DNA from: Actinokineospora diospyrosa
GTDB lineage: Bacteria > Actinomycetota > Actinomycetes > Mycobacteriales > Pseudonocardiaceae
Length of the DNA: 64,000 nucleotides
NCBI RefSeq assembly: GCF_024171925.1
Contig: NZ_JAMTCO010000003.1
Coordinates: 62,001 to 126,000, forward strand
Direction: 5' to 3'
Below, one piece after another: positions 60,549 through 64,000 of this stretch. The notes beneath the pieces are model-generated. The model ran no database searches, was not told where the DNA came from, and saw nothing but the letters and a program-made list of their open reading frames with translations. Positions within the stretch are counted from its first letter, which is position 1. The number at the start of each line of letters is the position of its first letter. The position numbers and the translations under genes are program-made.

Positions 60549-62267
60549 TCACGACACCCCGACGATCGCGAACGTGTTGCTGGGCAAGGTCAAACCCGTC
60601 GCCGAGGCGGAAACTCCTTCGGCGGCCAGCAGGACCGATGTCGCCCGCAGCGGCAGTGTCACCTCGGAGCCGCCCAGGTTCACCGCGACCCTGAGCCCCG
60701 AGCGGTGCAGCACCAGCCAACCGTCCGCGTGGTCGACCTTGAAGCGGTCCAGCCGGGGGTCGGCCAGCTCGGGGTGTCCGCGCCGCAAGGCGATGAGCGC
60801 CCGGTAGGTCCGCAACACCGACCGGTGGTCCGGCGCGTCCAGCTCGGTCCAGTCCACAGTGGAGCGGCGCACGGTCTCCGGTGACATCGGGTCGGGGACC
60901 TCGGCCTCGCCCCAGCCGTGCTCGGCGAACTCCCGCCGCCTGCCCGTGCGCACCGCCTCGGCCAGCTCGGCGTCCGGGAAGGACGCGAAGAACTGCCACG
61001 GTGTCGACGCGGCCCATTCCTCGCCCATGAAAAGCATTGGTGTGTAAGGGGAGCAGAACACGATCGCCGCACCGCACAGGACGCGGGGCCATGGCACCGT
61101 CGCGGTCAGGCGGTCGCCGGTGGCGCGGTTGCCGATCTGGTCGTGGTTCTGCAGGTAGGCCAAGAACCTGTGCCCCGGCGTCGTCAACGCGTTGACCGGC
61201 CTGCCATGCGTTCGGCGGCGGAACGACGACCACGTGCCCGCGTGGAAGAACGCTGACCGCAACGTTTTCGGCAGCGCGCCCTCGAAGTCCCCGTAGTACC
61301 CGGAGGTGTCCCCGGTCAGGGCGACGTGCAGCGCGTGGTGCAGGTCGTCGCACCACTGCGCGTCCAAGCCGTAGCCGCCCGCCGCGCGCGGGGTCACGTG
61401 CTTGGGGTCGTTGAGATCCGACTCCGCGATCAGCGACAGCGGCCGACCGAGACCCGCGGAGAGCGCCTCGACCTCGACGGCCAACTCCTCCAACAGGTGC
61501 GTGGCGCGGGTGTCCACCAGGGCGTGCACCGCGTCCAGCCGCAGGCCGTCGACGTGGAAGTCGCGCAGCCAGCCGAGCGCGTTGTCGATGACGTACCGGC
61601 GGACCTCGTCGGAGTCCGGCCCGTCCAGGTTGAGCGTCGGACCCCACTGGTTCTTCCCCGCGAAGTACGGGCCGAACCGGTCCAGGTACGCGCCCGAGGG
61701 CCCGAGGTGGTTGTAGACGACGTCCAGGATCACCCCGATGCCGCGCCCGTGGCAGGCGTCCACGAACCGCTTGAACCCGTCCGGCCCGCCGTAGGGTTCG
61801 TGCGCGGCGCCCCACAGCACGCCGTCGTACCCCCAGCCCGCGACACCGTCGAAAGCGTTGACCGGCAACACTTCCACGAAGTCCACACCCAGGTCGACCA
61901 GGTGGTCCAGCTTCTCGAGCGCCCCGTCGAACGTGCCCGCCGCCGTGAACGTCCCGATGTGCAGTTCGTACACGACCCGACCCGCCAACGCGCGCCCGGT
62001 CCACGCGGCGTCGGTCCACTCGAACGCCCGGTGCTCGTAGCGCCGTGACGGCTCGTGCACCCCGTTCGGCTGCCACAGCGACCGCGGATCCGGCAGCGGC
62101 TTGTCGTCGTCATCGAGCAGGAACGCGTAGTCGGTCCCCGGGCCCGCGCCGGGAACCTCCGTGTGCCACCACCCGCGGTCGTCGCGGGCCATCTCGTGCC
62201 GCGCGCCCCCGACGGCCAACCGCACCCGGGAGCGGGACGGGGCCCACACGCTGAACGGCTCGGCCAT
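60549..62267 (-). CDS. treZ: Malto-oligosyltrehalose trehalohydrolase
   Basis: 572 residues. Cleaves the terminal trehalose from maltooligosyl-trehalose made by TreY (established pathway). The GH13 catalytic set is present: DGLRLDAVHALVD (nucleophile Asp), SLIAESDLND (acid Glu) and LQNHDQIGNR (third Asp), after an N-terminal CBM48-like domain (MAEPFSVWAPSRSRVRLAVGG). Its ATG overlaps the treY stop by one base (TGATG). It works downstream of treY; treX is outside the window. Confidence 0.97.
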   Translation of the reverse strand: MAEPFSVWAPSRSRVRLAVGGARHEMARDDRGWWHTEVPGAGPGTDYAFLLDDDDKPLPDPRSLWQPNGVHEPSRRYEHRAFEWTDAAWTGRALAGRVVYELHIGTFTAAGTFDGALEKLDHLVDLGVDFVEVLPVNAFDGVAGWGYDGVLWGAAHEPYGGPDGFKRFVDACHGRGIGVILDVVYNHLGPSGAYLDRFGPYFAGKNQWGPTLNLDGPDSDEVRRYVIDNALGWLRDFHVDGLRLDAVHALVDTRATHLLEELAVEVEALSAGLGRPLSLIAESDLNDPKHVTPRAAGGYGLDAQWCDDLHHALHVALTGDTSGYYGDFEGALPKTLRSAFFHAGTWSSFRRRTHGRPVNALTTPGHRFLAYLQNHDQIGNRATGDRLTATVPWPRVLCGAAIVFCSPYTPMLFMGEEWAASTPWQFFASFPDAELAEAVRTGRRREFAEHGWGEAEVPDPMSPETVRRSTVDWTELDAPDHRSVLRTYRALIALRRGHPELADPRLDRFKVDHADGWLVLHRSGLRVAVNLGGSEVTLPLRATSVLLAAEGVSASATGLTLPSNTFAIVGVS

Positions 62268-64000
62268 CACGCGCGCACCAGCAGTGCGACCGGGTAGTCG
62301 GCCAGCATCGCCGCGACCCCGCCGTCGGTCGGCCGGTCGGTCAGCTGGTCGACCCACTCGCCGTCGGGCAGCGGCAACACCGTGTCGCCCCATTCCCGCA
62401 GTGCCACGGGCAACCGCGTCGCCACCGCGATCAACCCGGTCCGCTCGAACGCCACGACGTGCCGGGCGGCCTGCCCGTCCGCGTACACCGGTCGGTACCC
62501 GGTGAACAGCGCGGGCCGCTCCCGTCGCAGCCGCAGCACCGTCCGCACCACGTGCAGCTTCACCGCGCCCGTCTCGTCGATCGGCGGCGGCCACCCGGAC
62601 GCGAGCTTGCTCAGCAGGTCCGCCCGGTCCGCGAAGTCCACCGGGCGGCGGTTGTCCGGGTCCACGAGGGACAGGTCCCACAGCTCGGTGCCCTGGTACA
62701 CGTCCGGCACGCCGGGACCCGCCAGCTGCAACAGCTTCTGCCCCAGCGAGTTCGACCACCCGTGCGGCGCGATCCGGGCGGCGAACGCCTCGACCTCGGC
62801 CAGCAGCCCCGGGTCGCCGAGGACCGCGCGCGGCCACGCCCGCACGGTCTCCTCGAACTCCTCGTCGTGCTCGGTCCACGACGTGCGGACCTTGGCCTCC
62901 TTGGCTGCCTTGTCCAGGTACGCCGCGAGCCGGTCCGGGTTGATCGGCCACGCGCCCAGCAACGTCTGCCACGCCAGCAGGTTCAGGCACGGCTCCGGCA
63001 GACCCCGGCGCTCGGTCCACCGCCGCACCGCGTCGGCGAACTCGTCCGGCAGCTCCGCCAGCACGGCCATCCGCGCCCGCACGTCCTCGGAGCGCTTGGT
63101 GTCGTGCGTGGACAGCGCGGTCATCGCGAGCGGGTGCGTGGCCTCGCGTTCCGCCTGCGCCGCGTGGAACTCGGCGACGCCCACCCCGAAGTGCGACGGG
63201 TCGCCGCCGACCTCGTTGAGCGCGGCGAACCGGGTGTAGCGGTAGAAGGTGGTGTCCTCGGTCCCCTTGGCCACCACCATGCCGGAGGTCTGCTGCAACC
63301 GCGTCGCCAGCTCGCCACCCGCGCGCACCTGCGCGTCGACGGCGTCCAGCGCCTGGCCGAGATCCGGCCGCTCGCGCCGGACCCGCCCGATCGCGGCGGC
63401 CAGGTACTCCGCGCCCTCCGGCAGGTACGACCGGTACACCGGGAACGCCACCATCAGCTCCGCCACGGCCTCCCGCGCGGCAGCGGGGTCCACATCGGAC
63501 ACATGGGAGGCGATCCTGCGCACCTCGGTGGCCAGCGAGGTGGTGGTGATCAACCGGCGGCACTCGGCGCGCACCGCGTCGAAGTCGGTCGGCACGCCCA
63601 GCGAGTCCGCCAGCGCCGTGAACGCCTCCTCGGCGCCCTGGTCGACGAACACCCCGCACACCTCGCGCAGGGCGTCGTACCCGGTCGTGCCCGCCACCGG
63701 CCAGGACCGGGGGAGCTCCTCGCCGGGTTCCAGGATCTTCTCCACCACGATCCAGCACCGCGCCCGCTCCGCGAGCCGCCGCGCGTACCCACCCGGGTCC
63801 GCGAGCCCGTCCGGGTGGTCGACCCGCAACCCCTGGACGTCGCCCTCGCCGACCCACCGCAGCACCTCGCCGTGCGTGGCGTCGAAGACCTCCTCGTCCT
63901 CCACGCGAACACCGGCGAGCGTTGTCACGTCGAAGAACCGCCGGTAGTTCAGTTCCGCGCCCGCCCGCCGCCAGTCGATCAGCCGGTAGTGCTGCTGGGC
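62267..64000 (-). CDS. treY: Malto-oligosyltrehalose synthase, 5' end outside window
   Basis: Rearranges the end glucose of alpha-1,4-glucans to an alpha,alpha-1,1 link. The visible part begins within QHYRLIDWRRAGAELNYRRFFD and DEEVFDATHGEVLRWV, both typical TreY blocks, so only the N-terminal part is missing. GLRVDHPDGLADPGGY is the catalytic-nucleophile region and HDTKRSEDVRAR follows. Its stop overlaps the treZ start. Together they convert glycogen-like glucans to trehalose. Confidence 0.95.
   Translation of the reverse strand, partial: AQQHYRLIDWRRAGAELNYRRFFDVTTLAGVRVEDEEVFDATHGEVLRWVGEGDVQGLRVDHPDGLADPGGYARRLAERARCWIVVEKILEPGEELPRSWPVAGTTGYDALREVCGVFVDQGAEEAFTALADSLGVPTDFDAVRAECRRLITTTSLATEVRRIASHVSDVDPAAAREAVAELMVAFPVYRSYLPEGAEYLAAAIGRVRRERPDLGQALDAVDAQVRAGGELATRLQQTSGMVVAKGTEDTTFYRYTRFAALNEVGGDPSHFGVGVAEFHAAQAEREATHPLAMTALSTHDTKRSEDVRARMAVLAELPDEFADAVRRWTERRGLPEPCLNLLAWQTLLGAWPINPDRLAAYLDKAAKEAKVRTSWTEHDEEFEETVRAWPRAVLGDPGLLAEVEAFAARIAPHGWSNSLGQKLLQLAGPGVPDVYQGTELWDLSLVDPDNRRPVDFADRADLLSKLASGWPPPIDETGAVKLHVVRTVLRLRRERPALFTGYRPVYADGQAARHVVAFERTGLIAVATRLPVALREWGDTVLPLPDGEWVDQLTDRPTDGGVAAMLADYPVALLVRA

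Overview
The window is high-G+C actinobacterial DNA. WhiJ-type HTH/DUF397 pairs, DUF5302, two PF04672 methyltransferases, a DHA2 exporter with its TetR, a leucine-type acyl-CoA carboxylase operon and treY-treZ point to the Pseudonocardiales (Actinokineospora, Saccharothrix or Lentzea type); the genus cannot be fixed from this piece. Most genes are ordinary chromosomal housekeeping or regulatory genes. No transposase, integrase, phage gene, tRNA, rRNA or CRISPR array was seen.

Layout. 1-5.9 kb (minus): a fused ABC exporter cut by the window edge, an ABC-2 permease/ATPase pair with a Gln/Pro-rich tail, and two small Cys-containing proteins. 6-10.4 kb: a gene-free stretch with a candidate small RNA, alanine dehydrogenase and a PucR regulator, a secreted SGNH hydrolase. 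10.6-13 kb (plus): metY-metX. 13-19 kb (minus): a membrane P-loop GTPase-like/PASTA pair, a small unknown, then a PF04672 methyltransferase and a PAS-GGDEF-EAL protein. 19-25.7 kb: a TetR regulator, a second SGNH hydrolase and an accD-accA-acd operon resembling leucine/isovalerate catabolism, joined by three copies of one 16-bp operator. 26-30.5 kb: a low-G+C orphan gene, a pair of acyl-CoA dehydrogenases, a 2-hydroxyacid dehydrogenase. 31-38 kb: a SigD/ShbA-like sigma factor, methyltransferases, a TetR/DHA2 exporter pair, and a membrane-protein/OmpA-like lipoprotein pair. 38.5-43 kb (plus): a WhiJ-type HTH, DUF397, a divergent DUF397-like protein, a Ser/Thr kinase and a WS/DGAT acyltransferase. 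43-46.8 kb: small unknowns, a cupin, a lipoprotein, a LysR regulator. 46.8-48.3 kb: a gene-free, repeat-packed island. 48-60.5 kb: mixed metabolism and unknowns (SMP-30 lactonase, HIT protein, TetR, trans-sulfuration enzyme plus Lrp, LPDTG sortase substrate, metallo-beta-lactamase-fold hydrolase, GNAT, SRPBCC). 60.5-64 kb (minus): treY-treZ, the trehalose route from alpha-glucans.

The most unusual signal is non-coding. A 145-bp nearly self-complementary element occurs twice (2458-2602 and 47713-47857), 45 kb apart, about 90% identical. Several differences between copies are compensatory across the predicted helices, and no reading frame explains it. The second copy sits in the 46.8-48.3 kb island between a 130-bp-period duplication carrying four DnaA-box-like nonamers and six degenerate units repeating every 61-69 bp. 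Protein-level candidates for new systems are the GTPase-like/PASTA pair, the membrane-protein/OmpA-like lipoprotein pair facing the HTH/DUF397/kinase cluster, and the methyltransferase/GGDEF pair.
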